Shown: positions 1 through 12,740, numbered from the stretch's first letter. The stretch is 64,000 bases of DNA from Elephas maximus indicus (GCF_024166365.1 NC_064822.1:103350823-103414822); one strand, 5' to 3'. The notes: generated from the letters alone by a model not told the origin. Program-made: numbers and translations.

Positions 1-465
1 CAGATGGTGGTGGAAGCACACAAAGATAACCTCTCCAGATGGAGTAAGAGGTTGGTTCTGTTGGCAAGAGTGATTCAATGGAATTTAGGTGCTCAATATC
101 TCCAGTTTCCTGATTATCTGCCATATGTCCCCATCCCAAATTTTAGTATCCCATTTCTTCCCAATCAATGCCTTCACTTTAACTTAAGACACTATTTGAG
201 GCTGAGAATTCAATTGGCGTTGTAATTCAGCCACTCTTACAATAAATCTATGGGTTTGTTTTTCAGCAATATCAGCTTTGCTGCTTATTTCTTAAGGCTT
301 TCTTTCAGTGCATATGTGGTAACTTTCAGGTCCTGTATGTGGTGCTTGAGCTGTGACTCTGAATCCCTGAGCTCATCTCTTTTTTTCAACAGTTTGTCCA
401 GTAAAATTAGGACCAACCAATTAGCTTCCTTATACTTTTCATTCTGACAAAATCATCTGTCAGTT
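1..465 (-). pseudogene. ERVL gag-region fragment (provirus 1)
   Basis: The reverse complement of this stretch aligns by eye with 47500-47960, which follows an ERVL-type LTR and leader in the second provirus. Both show the same run of coding-like sequence with scattered stops and frame changes. It is a decayed piece of the gag region of a class III (ERVL) endogenous retrovirus. It runs off the left edge, and its upstream end abuts the 5' end of an RTE at 466. The LTR and leader of the same provirus resume at 6656-7422. No open frame of useful length survives. Confidence 0.7.
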
Positions 466-614
466 TGTTGTACTGTGGTGCCTTGCATGTTGCTGTGGTG
501 CTGGAAACTATGCCACTGGTATTTTAAATACCAGCAGCATCACCCATGGTGGACAGGTTTCAGTGGAACTTCCAGACTAAGACAGACTAGGAAGAAGGAC
601 ATGGAGATCTACTT

Positions 615-1137
615 CTTCATGGGTTGAATTGTGTCCCCCAAAAATATGTGTATCAATTTGGCTGGGCCATGAGTCCCAGTTTTGTGTGACTGTCCACCAT
701 TTTGTCATCTGATGTTACTTTCGTATGTGTTGTAAACCCTACCTCTATGATGTTAATGAGGTGGAATAGGTGGCAGTTAGGTTAATGAGGAAGGACTCAA
801 TCTACAAAATTGTATTTTGTCTTCAGCTAATCTCTTATGAGATATAAAAGAGAGAAGCAAGCAGAGAAATGGGGACATTTTACCACCAAGAAAGCAGCGC
901 TGGGAGCAGAGCATGTACTTTGGACCCAGGGCTCCTGCACAGAAAAGCTCCTAGTCCAGGGGAAGATTGATGAGAAGGACTTCCCCGTTCTAGAGCCAAC
1001 AGAGAAAGAAAACCTTCCCCTGGAGCTGACACCCCGAATTTGCACTTCTAGCCTACTAGACTGTGAGAATAAATTTCTGTTTGTTAAAGCCATCTACTTG
1101 TGGTATTCTATTATAACAGTGCTAGATAACTAAGACA
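615..1137 (+). mobile_element. Solo LTR, MaLR-like
   Basis: About 523 bp starting near 'ttcatgggttgaattgtgtc' and ending 'taactaagaca'. It is homologous throughout to the LTRs at 36305-36808 and 55605-56123 (sense) and 49272-49789 (antisense). It lies inside the RTE, whose sequence reads continuously across the insertion. The 5-bp flanks (about 'acttc' and 'gattc') are a plausible but degraded target duplication. The 98-residue open frame across it is incidental, because the same frame is not conserved in the other copies. Confidence 0.75.
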
Positions 1138-2086
1138 GATTCTTAAAAGATTGTCCAGTAAAAACCTTATGAATAGTAGTGCATATAGTGCCAGAAGATG
1201 AACCCTTCAGGTTGGAAGGGCCTCAAAATATGACTGAGAAAGAGCTGCCTCTTCAAAGTAGAGTTTGACCTTAATGATGTGGATGGAGTAAAGCTTTTGG
1301 GATCTTGATTTGCTGATGTGCATGACTGAAAATGAGAAGAAACAGCTGCAAACATCCATCAATAATTGGAAGGTGGAATGTATGAAATGTGAATCTAGGA
1401 AAAGTAGAAACGGCAAAAAATGAAGTGGAAAGCTTAAAGATAGACACCCTAGGCACCAGTGAGCTGAAATGGACTGCTGTTGGCCATTTTGAATTGGACA
1501 ACCACATGGTCTACTATGCCAGGAATGATAACTTGAAGAGGAATGGCATTGCATTCATTGTCAAAAATACATTTTGACATCTGTCCTGAAGTACAATGCT
1601 GTCAGTGATAGGCTAATATCTACAAGGAAAACCAGTTAGTACTACTATTATTCAACTTTATGCACCAACCACTAAGGCCAAAGATGAAGAAATTGAAGAT
1701 TTTTTCCAACTTCTATAGTCTAAAATTGATCAAACATGCAATCAAGATGAGTTGATAATTACTGGTGATTAGAATGCAAATGTTGAAAACAAAGAGGGAC
1801 CAGTAGTTGGAAAATATGGCCTTGGTGATAGAAATGATGCTGGAGATGGCAAGATAGAATTTTGCAGGATCCAAGAAACTATTCATTGGAAATACCTTTT
1901 TCATCAACATAAATGGTAACTATACACATGAGCCTGGCCAGTGGAATACACGGCAATCAAATCGACTACATTTGTGGAAAGAGATGATGGAGAAGCTCAA
2001 TATCATCATTCAGAACAAGGCCAGGAACTGACTGTGGACGCTGACCAAGAATTGATTCATATGCAAGTTCAAGATGAAGCTGAAGA

Positions 2087-4658
2087 CCTGGGGAGCCAAG
2101 GTGGTGGAATAGACAGACACTTTTGGTGAACCCTCTTAAACAAAGGCCCCAGAAAACAAGTGAAATGAGTATATTTGCGACAAGCTAGGAGGCCTGAACA
2201 TCAAAGGCTAGCTTAGAAAATGAACCGAGGGCCGGGGGAGGAAGAGACAGTTCAGAAGCGGAGAGGAGTTACCGAACCTGAATCCTGGGGAGCCCTCAGG
2301 CACTACTCCCAGGAGTGGCGGCAGCGGGCTGGTAATAGCATTCAGCTGCAATTTCCTCAGGGAGAAGCAGCCAGCCACACAGCCTGCACACACCTCCAGA
2401 ACCAGAGAAGAATGGCACTCTTGGCAAAAGCTAAGTACTTGCATATATTTTACCGCACCACTCCCCACCCCCCCAACTCACAAGCTGGTTTCAGCGGCTG
2501 ATTTCCCTGGGCCTGAGATAGGCCCTGTTGGGCGCCTACAGGCATCCTCCCAGCCTTGGAGAAGGAATAAATTTGCAGCTGGGGGAAAAGATAATTTGCC
2601 AGCTCCACTAACCAGGGGAGCTCAGGACAGATGCGGCTCCTGTCCAGGCATAAACAGTCAGTGGACTTTCAGTATCTTTCCCCTCTGCATGGACCTGTGT
2701 GGGCCTATTTCAGGAGAATAGGCACTTGTTGGCAGACTCCAACCATTTCAGCCATGTGGAGGAGAGGTGGGTGTTTGATGTTTGACATTGCTTTGCCTAT
2801 TAAACAGAATCCTCACCTACCCATGTCAGGGGCCTAAGGACTGGTGGCTCCACTCAGGTCACCTAACCACCTGCGAGAAGGGTCCAAGGATAACTGGTAC
2901 CTCCCAGCCCTAACAACCAAAAACATTGGGTGCCCATGGTCCATCTGCAGAACTCACCCACCTGTACGCTCTAGGGAACAGGAACATGCTTTACTCAGAG
3001 ACACGTGGAGGATGATTCTCTGCCCCCTGCCTTGTTCAGAGTGTGACCCCCTGCTGCAACCAGATGCTGGTACTTACACCAATCATCCCTGCTCCTCTAA
3101 GACTGTAGTACAGAGCCTGTACCACACACTTGATGATCAGCTACCTGGACACCTGAGCTGAAGTCATACAAGAAAAGTGAATGGACGCTTAGACTGATAT
3201 ACCTGATAACACCTTAGCCATCTGGGGACAGGGCATCAGAGCTTCAAAGGTGAAAATAATCAAGCTAGCTCACTCAAACAACCAATTTGAGCATATCAAA
3301 ACAAAACAAAGCAAGAAGCTACAACACAGTAAGCAAACATAAAATAAACTAATACAATAACTTGTAGATGGCTCGGAGAAAACAGTCAATATCAAGTCAC
3401 ATAGGGAAACAGCATGATCACCTCAACGAGCTCTCAAAACAAAGAACCCAAGCGTTTTCTATATGAAAGTGCCTTCCTGGAATGACCAGAGGCAGAATAC
3501 AAAAGATTAATATATAGAACCCTTCAAGACATCAGGAAGGAAATGAGGCAATATGCAGAACAAGCCAAGGAACACAGATTAAGCAATTGAAGAAATTAAA
3601 AAGACTATTCAGGAACATAATAAAAAATTTAATAAGCTGGAAAAATCCATAGACAGACAGCAATCAGACATTTAGAAGACTAACAATAAAATTACAGAAG
3701 TAGACAACTCAATAGAAAGTCAGAGAAGTAGAACTGAGCAAGTGGAAGGCAGAATTTCTGAACTTGAAGACAAATCACTTGGCACTAACATATTTGAAGA
3801 AAAATCAGATAAAAGAATTAAAAAAAATGAAGAAACCTTAAGAATCATGTGAGACTCTATCAAGAGAAATAACCTACGAGTGATTGGAGTACCAGAATAG
3901 GGAGGGATACCAGAAATTACAGAGAGAATTGTTGAAGATTTGTTGGCAGAAAACTTCCCTGATATCGTGAAAGATGAGACGATATCTATCCAAGATGCCC
4001 ATCGAACTCCACATAAGGCATATTTTAAAAGAAAGTCACCAAGACATATTATAATCGAACTTGCCAAAACCAAAGATAAAGAGAATTTTAAGAGCAGCTA
4101 GGGATAAAAGAAATGTCACCTCAAAAGAGAGTCAGTAAGAATAAGCGCGGACTACTCAGCAGAAACCATGCAGGCAAGAAGACAATGGGATGACTTATAT
4201 AAAAAATTGAAGGAAAAAATTGCCAGCCAAGAATCTTATATTCAGCAAAACCATCTCTCAAATATGAAGGTGAAATCAAGACATTTCCACATAAACAGAA
4301 GTTTAGGGAATTCATAAAAACCAAACCAAAACTACAAGAAATACTAAAGGGAGTTCTTTGGTTAGAAAATCAATACTATCAAGTATCGACCCAAGAATAG
4401 AACACTGGGCAGAGCAATCAGAAGTCAGCCAAGACAGGGAAATCACACAAATAAATGAAGACAAAAAAACATTCAAAACAGGGAAACAGCAATGTTATGA
4501 TGTAAAAGAAGACAACATTAAAACAATAAAGAAGAAATGTAGTCATAGATCTTCCATATGGAGAGGAAGACAAAGTTAGGTTTAAATTTAGAAAAATAGG
4601 GATAAATAATTAGGTAACCACAAAGGAGACAAACTATCCTACACATCAAAATAAAATA
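2087..4658 (+). mobile_element. Half-L1 (HAL1-type) element with decayed ORF1, no ORF2
   Basis: A GC-rich L1-type 5' UTR (2087-about 3367) is followed by an ORF1 that starts at ATG 3368. ORF1 contains a coiled-coil-rich part (about 3580-3800) and the C-terminal nucleic-acid-binding part (about 4130-4330), interrupted by several stops. After ORF1 comes about 330 bp of non-ORF2 sequence, also present in the minus-strand element at 22250-22570, and then the element ends. It is flanked by a 17-bp target duplication with one mismatch ('caagatgaagctgaaga' at 2070-2086, 'caaggtgaagctgaaga' at 4659-4675). The copy therefore inserted as a unit without an ORF2 segment. It sits in the RTE endonuclease region. 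Confidence 0.75.
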
Positions 4659-6655
4659 CAAGGTGAAGCTGAAGAAAATTAAAACAAGTCCATAAGAGCC
4701 AGAGTACAACCTTAAGTATATCCTGCCTAAATTTAGAGATCATCTAAAGAACAGATATGTTGCATTGAACCCTAATGACTGAAGACCAGGTAGGATATGG
4801 GATGACATACATGAAGAAAGCAAAGGTCATTAAGAAGACAGGAAAGAAAGAAAAGACAAAAACAGATGTCAAAAGGTTTCAAAGGGAAGCTTGAGAAGAC
4901 AAAGTAAAGTAATGAAATGTGCAAAGCCCTGAAGTTAGAAAACCAAAAGGAAAGAACACATTCTACATTTCTCAAGCTGAAAGAAAGAAGAAATAATTCA
5001 AGCCCTGAGCTACAATGTTGAAGGATTCTATGGGCAAAATTTTGAATGACGCAGGAAGCTTCAAAAAAAAAAAAAAGCTGGAAGGAATGCACAGAGTCAC
5101 TGTATAGAAAAGAATTGGTTGACAATGAAACATTACAGGAGGTGACATATGCTCAAGAACAAATGGTGTTGAAGAATTCCAAGCTGCACTGAAGATATTG
5201 GCAAAAAACAAGGCTCCAGGAATTGATGGAATACCAACTGCGATGTTTCAACTAACAGATGCAAGGCTGGAAGAGCTCACTCACTATGCCAAGAAATCTG
5301 GAAGACAGCTCTCTGGCCTACTGACTTGAAGAGATCCACATTTGTGCCCATTCCAAGAAAGGTTATCCAATAGAATGTGAAATTATCACAATATCATTAG
5401 CATCACATGCAAGTGTGATTTTGCTGAAGATAATTAGAAAATGTTTGCAGCAGTACAGTGGCAGGGAACTGCCAGATTTCAAGTTGGATTCAGAAGAGGA
5501 TGTGGAACAAGAGATATCACTGCTGATATCAGATGGATGATGGCTGAAAGCAGAGAACACCAGAAAGATGTTTACCTGTGTTTTATTGACTATGCAAAGG
5601 AATTCAGCTGTGTGGTTCGTAACAAATTATGGATCACATTGCGAAGAACGGGAATTTCAGAACATTTAATTGTGCTCATGCAGAACCTGTACGTTCACCA
5701 AGAGGTTGTCGTTAGAACAAGGGGATACTGCATTATTTAAAATCAGGAAAGGTGTGTGTCAGGGTTGTATCCTTTCACTATACTTATCCTATCTGTATGC
5801 TGAGCATATAATCTGAGAAGCTGGACTATATGAAGAAACGTGGTATCAGGATTAAAGGAAAAGTCGTAAACAACCTGTGATATGCAGATGACACAACCTT
5901 GCTTGCTGAAAGTGAAGAGGGCTTGATGCACTAACTGATGAAGATCAAAGACTATAGCCTTCAGTATGGATTACATTTCAACATAAAGGAAACAAAAATC
6001 CTCACAAACAGACCAATAAGCAACATCATGATAAATGGAGAAAAGATTGATGTTGTCAGGATTTTATTTTACTTGAATCCACAATCAAGGCCCATGGAAG
6101 CAGCAGTCAAGAAATCAAAAGACATATTGTACTGGGCAAATCTGCTGCAAAAGGCCTCTTTAAAGTGTTAAAAATGTAAAGCTGTCACTTTCATGACTAA
6201 GATGTGCCTACCCAAGCCATGGTTTTTTCAATTACCTCACATGCATATGAAAGCTGGACAATGCATAAGACCAAAGAAGAATTGATGCCTTTGAATTATG
6301 GTTTCAGTGAAGAATATTGAATGTACTATGAACTGCTAGAAGAACAAACAAATCTGTCTTGGAAGAAGTACAGCTGGAATGCTCCTTAGAAGCGAGGATG
6401 GCAAGACCTCATCTCACATACTTTGGACATGTTATAAGTCTGGACCAGTCCATGGAGAAGGACATCATGCTTAATAAAGTGGGGGGTCAGTGGAAATAGG
6501 AAGACCTTCAATGAGATTGACTGACATAGTTACTGTATCGATTGGGTCAAACATAGCAATGATTGTAAGGGTGGCTCAGGACCAGGCAGTGTTTTGTTTT
6601 GTTGTACATAGGGTCGCTATGAGTCAGAACTGACTGACAGAATCTAAGTTAACAA

Positions 6656-6886
6656 CAATAGCAATCAAATATGTGATCACCCAGAGCCTCGTTTCTCATG
6701 AATATTTATATATTGGTGGTGATATTTTGCGTATTTATAATGCCATCTTACACCATAGATTAGCAGTGGCCTCTTTACTACTGGAAGCAGAGTCATCAGT
6801 GCCTTTAAGACTAGCCAGACTTGAGAACCAATTTAGAAAACTCATTCTTACGATTTTGTTTCTCTAGAACCACTCTTGGTACCAAA
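6656..6886 (-). pseudogene. ERVL leader region (provirus 1)
   Basis: Read on the minus strand, this follows the LTR end with a primer-binding-site-like 'tggtaccaagagtgg'. It then matches the leader at 46957-47166 of provirus 2 (shared motifs such as 'ggttctcaagtctgg' and 'gaggctctgggtga'). It ends where the RTE 3' terminus begins. No coding frame is expected here. Confidence 0.7.
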
Positions 6887-7422
6887 TGTCTTAGGTGGGT
6901 TCTCTAGAGAAGCAAAACCAGTGAAGTGTGTTTATATATATATATATGGGGTAAGAGAGAGAGAGAGGGAGAAGGAGAAGGAGATATTTATCTCAAAGAA
7001 ATGGCTCACACAGTTGTGGAGGCTGGCAAGTCCCCAAACCATGGGAAGGGTGTTAGATTGGAGGCTTCTCCCGACTCCTGTGGTTTCAGGGATTGACAAA
7101 CCAAAATCGGCAGGTCAGGCTGGCTAATCCCAAAATCTGCAGGTGAAGTGGCAGCCCCCGGCTCATGTTCCAAGAACAGGAGGTCACCTAATGATGAGCC
7201 AGATGCAGAATCGAGAGCAAAAGCCAGTGAGTTTTGCCAGACCGTCCATATATATTGGATACAGGCCACACCCCTGAGGAAACTACCCTTACAGCTAATT
7301 GACTGATCACATCATGGAGGTGATTGCATTGTATTACTTACAGAACAGTCACGAGTCCAATGTTTGCCAAACCACTGAGAATTACAACCCAATCAAGTTG
7401 ACACAGAGCATTAACCATCACA
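6887..7422 (-). mobile_element. ERVL-type LTR (provirus 1, 5' LTR)
   Basis: About 536 bp with TG...CA ends: on the plus strand it reads 'tgtcttaggtggg' to 'taaccatcaca'. It is homologous to the plus-strand LTR at 46373-46956, with the same 'cacacccctgaggaaact'-type block and the same ends. A (TA)n/(GA)n stretch at about 6930-6980 lies near its 3' end. Because it adjoins the matching leader, it is the 5' LTR of the provirus whose gag remains at 1-465. Confidence 0.75.
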
Positions 7423-7860
7423 AGGTTAATTTATATATAATAAAATTCAACCATTTTAAGGGTAGACTTTGTTGAGTTTTGGCAAAATCATGTAACCACC
7501 ATTACAATCAATATGTAGAACATTTCCCTCACTTCAGAAAGTTTTCTCATGCCCCTTTGCATGAGCAGTGCAGCGTATATCTTTAACTTATCACAGACTA
7601 CTTTCAAATAGTATTATTCAACTTCACATACAGTGTTGGAGTCACACAATACTATACTTCCTTTTTCCCCTTTCTGTCCTTTGTGCTATAGTGTAAATTT
7701 ACTAAAAATTCTTGACTTTACGCTTAAAATGAACAAATGTTATGGTATATAAGTTAGGCCTCAATTAAGCCATTCTAAAAATAATAAATGATGGGTATAT
7801 TGAAGAGCCTTGCCTTATGATATTTCAGAAGAATCACTGTAGAATTGTAATAATTATAAT
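7423..7860. repeat. Old LINE 3'-UTR-like sequence
   Basis: AT-rich sequence containing a block near 7500-7570 ('tatgtagaacatttccctca' and 'catgcccctttgc') that resembles ancient mammalian L1 3' UTR sequence. No gene is seen. Confidence 0.35.
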
Positions 7861-8003
7861 AAAAAAACCAAACCCATTGCCCTTGAGTCGATTTCCACTC
7901 ATAGAGATCCTATAGGACAGAGTAGAACTGTCCTGTAGGGTTTCCAAGGAGCACCTGGCGGATTCGAACTGCCGAACTTTTGGTTAGCAGCCAAGCTCTT
8001 ATA
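7861..8003 (-). mobile_element. AfroSINE-type SINE
   Basis: Antisense copy. It starts with the complement of the SINE tail ('aaaaaaccaaacccattgcc') and continues through 'ctataggacagagtagaact' to the complement of the tRNA-like head ('ggttagcagccaagctct'). Short 'ttataata' flanks on both sides look like a target duplication. Confidence 0.8.
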
Positions 8004-8229
8004 ATAGACATACACAAATAGGTAATTGATTCAGAATAGAAACCTCAGATACAGAGCCTAGAATTTAATGTATGGAATAATATTTCTCTTCAGTGGGAAA
8101 TACGGTAATATTTAACAGATATTATTTTCCAAGTGGCTATACATCCATAAAATAATAGATTTAGATATCAATCTTATACCATAAGTAGAAATAAATTTCA
8201 AATTATTAAATAGTTAAATATAAAAGATA

Positions 8230-9300
8230 ATACGAATTAAGGAAAATTAAGAGACAATACGCACAGTTCAGCAGCAAAAGAATTTATCAAAACAGGACAT
8301 CTACATGTTATCAAGGAAAAGACAGACATTTCTGACTATATAAATGTTTAAACTTTTGCATGGCAAAATAAAAACAAAACTAATAGACAAATAATAGATC
8401 TGGGTTAATTTTTTCAACATAGAGTACAGGCTACTGTTAATAGCACTAGTGAACAAAATCGTACAACTGGACAAGACAAAGACAAACACAAAAGAGAAAC
8501 GGCAAAAGATAGGAACAAGCAGCTTACACAAAAGCAAATCCAAATGGCTAACACATGAATAAATAGATAGTAAAATTCTCTAATGGTTAGAAAGTTGCAG
8601 AATAAGCTAAACTGAGACATCACTTTATACCCATCAGAATGGCAAAAAGTTTTCAAAGATCTGTAACACCTACTTCTTGGGGGCATATAGGAGAAAACTA
8701 CATTTATTCATTACTTAGGAATTGGGAAGTGTTTCAACTTTCCAGAAAGCAATCTAGCAACATATATACAAATTAAAAGTACATATACACTTAGATTTTG
8801 GAACCCCATTCTTGAGAATTACTCCCAAAAGAAAAAAAAGCAACCAAAGTTAAGAATTTTTATATAAGTGTATTTATTGAAATGTTATTCATTGTGTCAG
8901 AAAGTCAGTAATTCCCATATAAGGGAAGGTTGTACAGATAAGGCACATCCTTACCACGAAATATTAAGCTAAAATTTAAAAGAATAAATTAGAGATAAAC
9001 CATTAGATTTAGATCAATATGCCTGTGGTATCGTTGAGTGAGAAGCAAGATTAAAAAAAAAATAAGTATTTAGAGCATTAAAAAATAACAAAATTGTCAT
9101 GTATATGTAAAAGTTAATACGTATATCTGTATACATTTATAGCAACATTCACACATGCTTATATGAGCATGAAGAGCATTATAAAAATATATATATTCAG
9201 TTAACATGGGTTCTTGGAGAGGGTGGTGATATGATTGAAAGGAGAATGGCAATGGGGAAAGAAGAGCTAAATTAAAAAGAAAGAAAAAAAAAAAAAAAAG
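8230..9300 (+). mobile_element. Old L1 3' portion (ORF2 end and 3' UTR)
   Basis: A-rich sequence with the L1 ORF2 C-terminal signature near 8610-8660 ('atacccatcagaatggcaaa') and an A-rich tail near 9276-9299. It is heavily decayed. The open frames read in it on the minus strand are incidental. Confidence 0.5.
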
Positions 9301-9734
9301 ACTGTACCACCACGAAGAACATTCCTGATGGTTCGTGCACTCTCCTAAAATTATGTGTATAAAGATTTAAAAATTATTTTAAAAAGTACAGTTCACACCC
9401 TTGTCAAATATACTCAAAATCCTTTTCCACAAATAATCTCCATATTTTTTAAATAGAAATTAATGGATTATGGTTATTTATTTTAAACATAAATGTCCCA
9501 TTCTTTTTTCTAATTCTTTTTTTCACTCTCAGATCACGTTGATTCTGAATCCTGGAAACTAACAGAGCAATAATATGGGGTGGGAATGAGAATTATAATC
9601 TTTGACTATCAAGGAAGAGAGAGCATTCTCAGATGAGGAATGTGCAGTGGAAGTGTTTTAGAGTGGTTTGGAGGTTTGATACTTTCTGAGTCCTCAAATC
9701 ATCCCAGGTATCACTGTTCAACTCCTGACCAGTC
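9301..9734. other. Unassigned intergenic DNA
   Basis: AT-rich sequence with no recognisable gene or repeat. It ends at the target duplication of the next SINE. Confidence 0.4.
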
Positions 9735-9748
9735 TCCAAATTTCACAT

Positions 9749-9886
9749 TAAAAAAAGCTGTTGCTGTCAAGTCTATTCCAATCATAGTGACCCTATAGGA
9801 CAGAGTAGAACTGCCCCATAGAGTTTCCAAGGAGTGTGTGGGAAATTCAAGCTGCTGTGGCTCTTAATTACTATGCTACCAGGGTT
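9749..9886 (-). mobile_element. AfroSINE-type SINE with 14-bp TSD
   Basis: Antisense SINE body ('ctataggacagagtagaact', 'gtttccaaggag', 'ctaccagggt') with part of the head lost. It is bracketed by the identical direct repeat 'tccaaatttcacat' at 9735-9748 and 9887-9900, a clear target-site duplication. Confidence 0.85.
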
Positions 9887-9900
9887 TCCAAATTTCACAT

Positions 9901-10475
9901 AAGCAGTTCAATGTTATAGTGAATCAAATGCTATAGTAATTTAGCTAGCCAGGGAATCAGTCTCTGGGTTTGCCTTTAGGTCATCTCTGAGTCATAGCAG
10001 TAAGGACAGAATTTCCAGATTTGAAATTGTTGTTTTGCTTAAAACAATCCTTGGGTCTTAATCTTATTATCTCCATCATAGTGGATGAAAGCAGCAGCTT
10101 CTCAATCATTGTAACTTAATTTTCAGTGGATGCATGATTTCAGGTGATCGCAGGTAGGTTTTCCCATTGAATACCATGGTGTCCCATGGTTTCCATCAGA
10201 GATATAAGTGGAAGGCTTGCTCTTTTTTGCAACTCTGAGTATGTTAATCAATGAAAAAATCCATAACAGGGGGCCTATCTGCTATAACTCACTTTTTAGT
10301 GGCAATTACAGTAGCAGGGCGGCATGAGCAGTCTTTTGTTAGGAGGCAGGGGTAGAATGACCGCCTTTGTGGCTCACACTGTCTTCTCATGGTAAGGGGA
10401 GGCTTGGGATCACAGATCAGAGTCCCACTGGGTCACAGAGAATGGGGAAGTGTTAGTTTCCTTAAGCGAGAGTGG
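9901..10475. other. Unassigned intergenic DNA
   Basis: No coding frame, RNA gene or recognised repeat seen. It ends at the target duplication of the following RTE. Confidence 0.4.
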
Positions 10476-10487
10476 TGTGCAGTTACT

Positions 10488-12429
10488 GGTTGCTATTGTT
10501 AGATGTCCTTGGGTCGATTCCAACTCATAGCAATCCTACGTACCATAAAACGAAACACTACCTGGTTCAGTGCCATCCTCACAATCGTTGTTATGCTTGA
10601 GCCCATTGTTGCAGCCACTGTGTCAATCTATCTTGTTGAGGGTCTTCCTCTTTTTCACTGACCTTTTACTTTACCAAGCATGATGTACTTCTCCAGGGAC
10701 TGATTCCTCCTGATAACATGTCCAAAGAACATGAGATGTAGTCTCTGCATCCTTGCTTCTAAGGAGCATTCTTGTATTTCTTCCAAGACAGATTTGTTTG
10801 TTCTTTTGGCAGTCCATGGTATATTCAATATTCTTTGCCAACTCCACAATTAAAAGTCGTCAATTCTTCGTCGGTCTTCCTATTCATTGTCCAGTTTTTG
10901 CATGCATATGAGGCAATTGAAAACACCATGACTTGAAAAACACCATGATTTGGGTCAGGAGCACCTTAGTCTTCAAGGTGACATCTTTGCTTTTCAACAC
11001 TTTAAAGAGGTCTTTTGCAGCAGATTTGCCTGATACAATGAGTCCTTTTATTTCTTGACCGCTGCTTCCATGGGTGTTGACTGTGGATCCAAGTAAGATG
11101 AAATCCTTGACAACTTCAACCTTTTCTCCGTTTATCATGATTTGCCTAGTGGTCCAGTTGTGAGGATTATTTTTATATTTTATATATATTTTTTATATTG
11201 AGGTGTAATTCACACTGAAGGCTGTGGTCTTTGATATTCATCAGTAAGTGCTTCAAGACTTCACTTTCAGCGAGCAAGGTTGTGCCATCTGCATAATGCA
11301 GGTTGTTAATGAGTCTTCCTCCAATCCTGATGCCTAGTTCTTCTTCATATAGTCCAGCTTCTCGGATTATTTGCTCAGCATACAGATTGAATAAATATGG
11401 TGAAAGGATATAACCTTTACGCATACCTTTCCTGACTTTAAACCACACCATATCCCCTTGTTCTGTCGGAATGACTGGCTCTTAACCTACGTACAGGTTC
11501 TTCATGAGCACAACTAAGTGTTCTGGAATTCCCATTCTTGTCAATGTTATCCATAATTTATTATGATCCACACAGTCAAATGCCTTTGCATAGTCAATAA
11601 AACACAGATAAACATCTTTCTGGTATTCTCTACTTTTAGCCAGGATCCATCTGGCATCAACAATGATATCTCTTTTTCCACATTCTCTTCTAAATCTGGC
11701 TTGAATTTCGAGCAGTTCCCTGTTGATACACTGCTGCTAGATGCTTTTGAATGATCTTCAGAAAATTTTACTTGTGTGCTATATTAACGATATTGTTTGA
11801 TAATTTCCACATTCGATTGGATCCCTTTTCTTTGGAATAGACATAAATATGGATCTTTTTCAGTCAGTTGGCCAGATATCTGTCTTTCAAATTTCTTGGC
11901 ATAGATGAGTAAGCACTTCCAGTGCTGCATCTGTTTGTTGAAACATTTCCATTGGTATTCTGTCAACTCATGGAGCCTTGTTTTTCTCCAATGACTTCAG
12001 CACAGCTTGGACTTCTTCCTTCAGTACCATTGGTTCCTTATCATATGCTACCTCCTGAAATGATTGAACATTGACCAGTTCTTTTTGGTATAGTGACTCT
12101 GTGTATTCCTTTCATCTTCTTTTGATGCTTCCTGTATTGTCTAATATTTTCTCTGTAGAATCTTTCAGTATTACAACTCAAGGCTTGAATTTTTTCTTCA
12201 TTTCTTTCAGCTTGAGAAATGTAAGTGTGTTCTTCCCTTTTCCTTTCCTAATTCCAGGTTTTTGCACATTTCATTATAATACTTTACTTAATGGATGTCA
12301 GGAGAGACTCTGAAACTTGCTCTTGAATGTGGAGTAGCTAAAGTGAAAGGAAGGAATGATGAAGCAAAAGAGCTGAATAGGAGATTTCAAGGGCAGCTCG
12401 AGAAGACAAAGTAAGGTATTACAATGATA
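10488..12429 (-). mobile_element. RTE LINE, 5'-truncated with 5' inversion
   Basis: The main body (10488-12292) is antisense RTE, from its 3' terminus through the reverse transcriptase region. The minus-strand frame at 11173-11451 carries the RT core, with 'YADG' in place of the usual YADD. At about 12293 the orientation flips: 12293-12429 is the adjoining upstream RTE segment in plus orientation, overlapping the body by a few tens of bases. The whole is bracketed by 'tgtgcagttact' at 10476-10487 and 12430-12441, so the inversion is part of one insertion event. Stops and frameshifts make it inactive. Confidence 0.85.
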
Positions 12430-12740
12430 TGTGCAGTTACTAGAGGAAGGGTGGAAAATGCTGGGCAGGCAAAAAGAACAGATGTCCTCTACAACATAAA
12501 TACTTACTATTTTTGCAAAACAATACCTTGAAAAATGTTATCTGACCCATTTCTCTTCCTCTGAATAAGGATGAATATGAGTTGTTCTAAGAAAAGAGCA
12601 GGCTGCTCTCTTCTTACACATGTATTAGGATGATGACAGCTGGCATGATGGACAATCAGGAAATTCTCCTTCATTTCCAGTTACCAGATATCTTGTGGCA
12701 GGACAATTTAGCTTCTCCATGGCTCTGCTTCTCTGGCCCA

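Larger units (their letters stand above)
466..6655 (+). mobile_element. RTE-clade LINE, interrupted copy (RTE1_LA-like)
   Basis: A non-LTR retrotransposon in sense orientation, read as three blocks: 466-614, 1138-2086 and 4659-6655. They are separated by a solo LTR (615-1137) and a half-L1 element (2087-4658). The 5' block matches the 5' end of the RTE copies at 47474 and 53988. The middle block encodes decayed endonuclease-region sequence. The last block encodes reverse transcriptase (the stretch around 5440-5930 matches the RT fragment of the copy at 34257-34901), then the conserved 3' end around 6600-6655 (a 'gggtcgctatgagtcagaac' motif, then 'aacaacaata'). Many stops and frameshifts are present, so it is inactive. 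ERVL sequence flanks it on both sides. Confidence 0.85.

Noticed and set aside
837-1133. 98-residue open frame, with similar frames at 36481-36678, 49419-49604 and 55556-56020
   Set aside because: They fall in copies of one LTR family in differing frames and are not conserved as protein, so they are shadows of the repeat.
3720-4073. 117-residue minus-strand frame rich in hydrophobic residues
   Set aside because: Antisense to the decayed L1 ORF1; the hydrophobic look comes from complementing A-rich coiled-coil codons.
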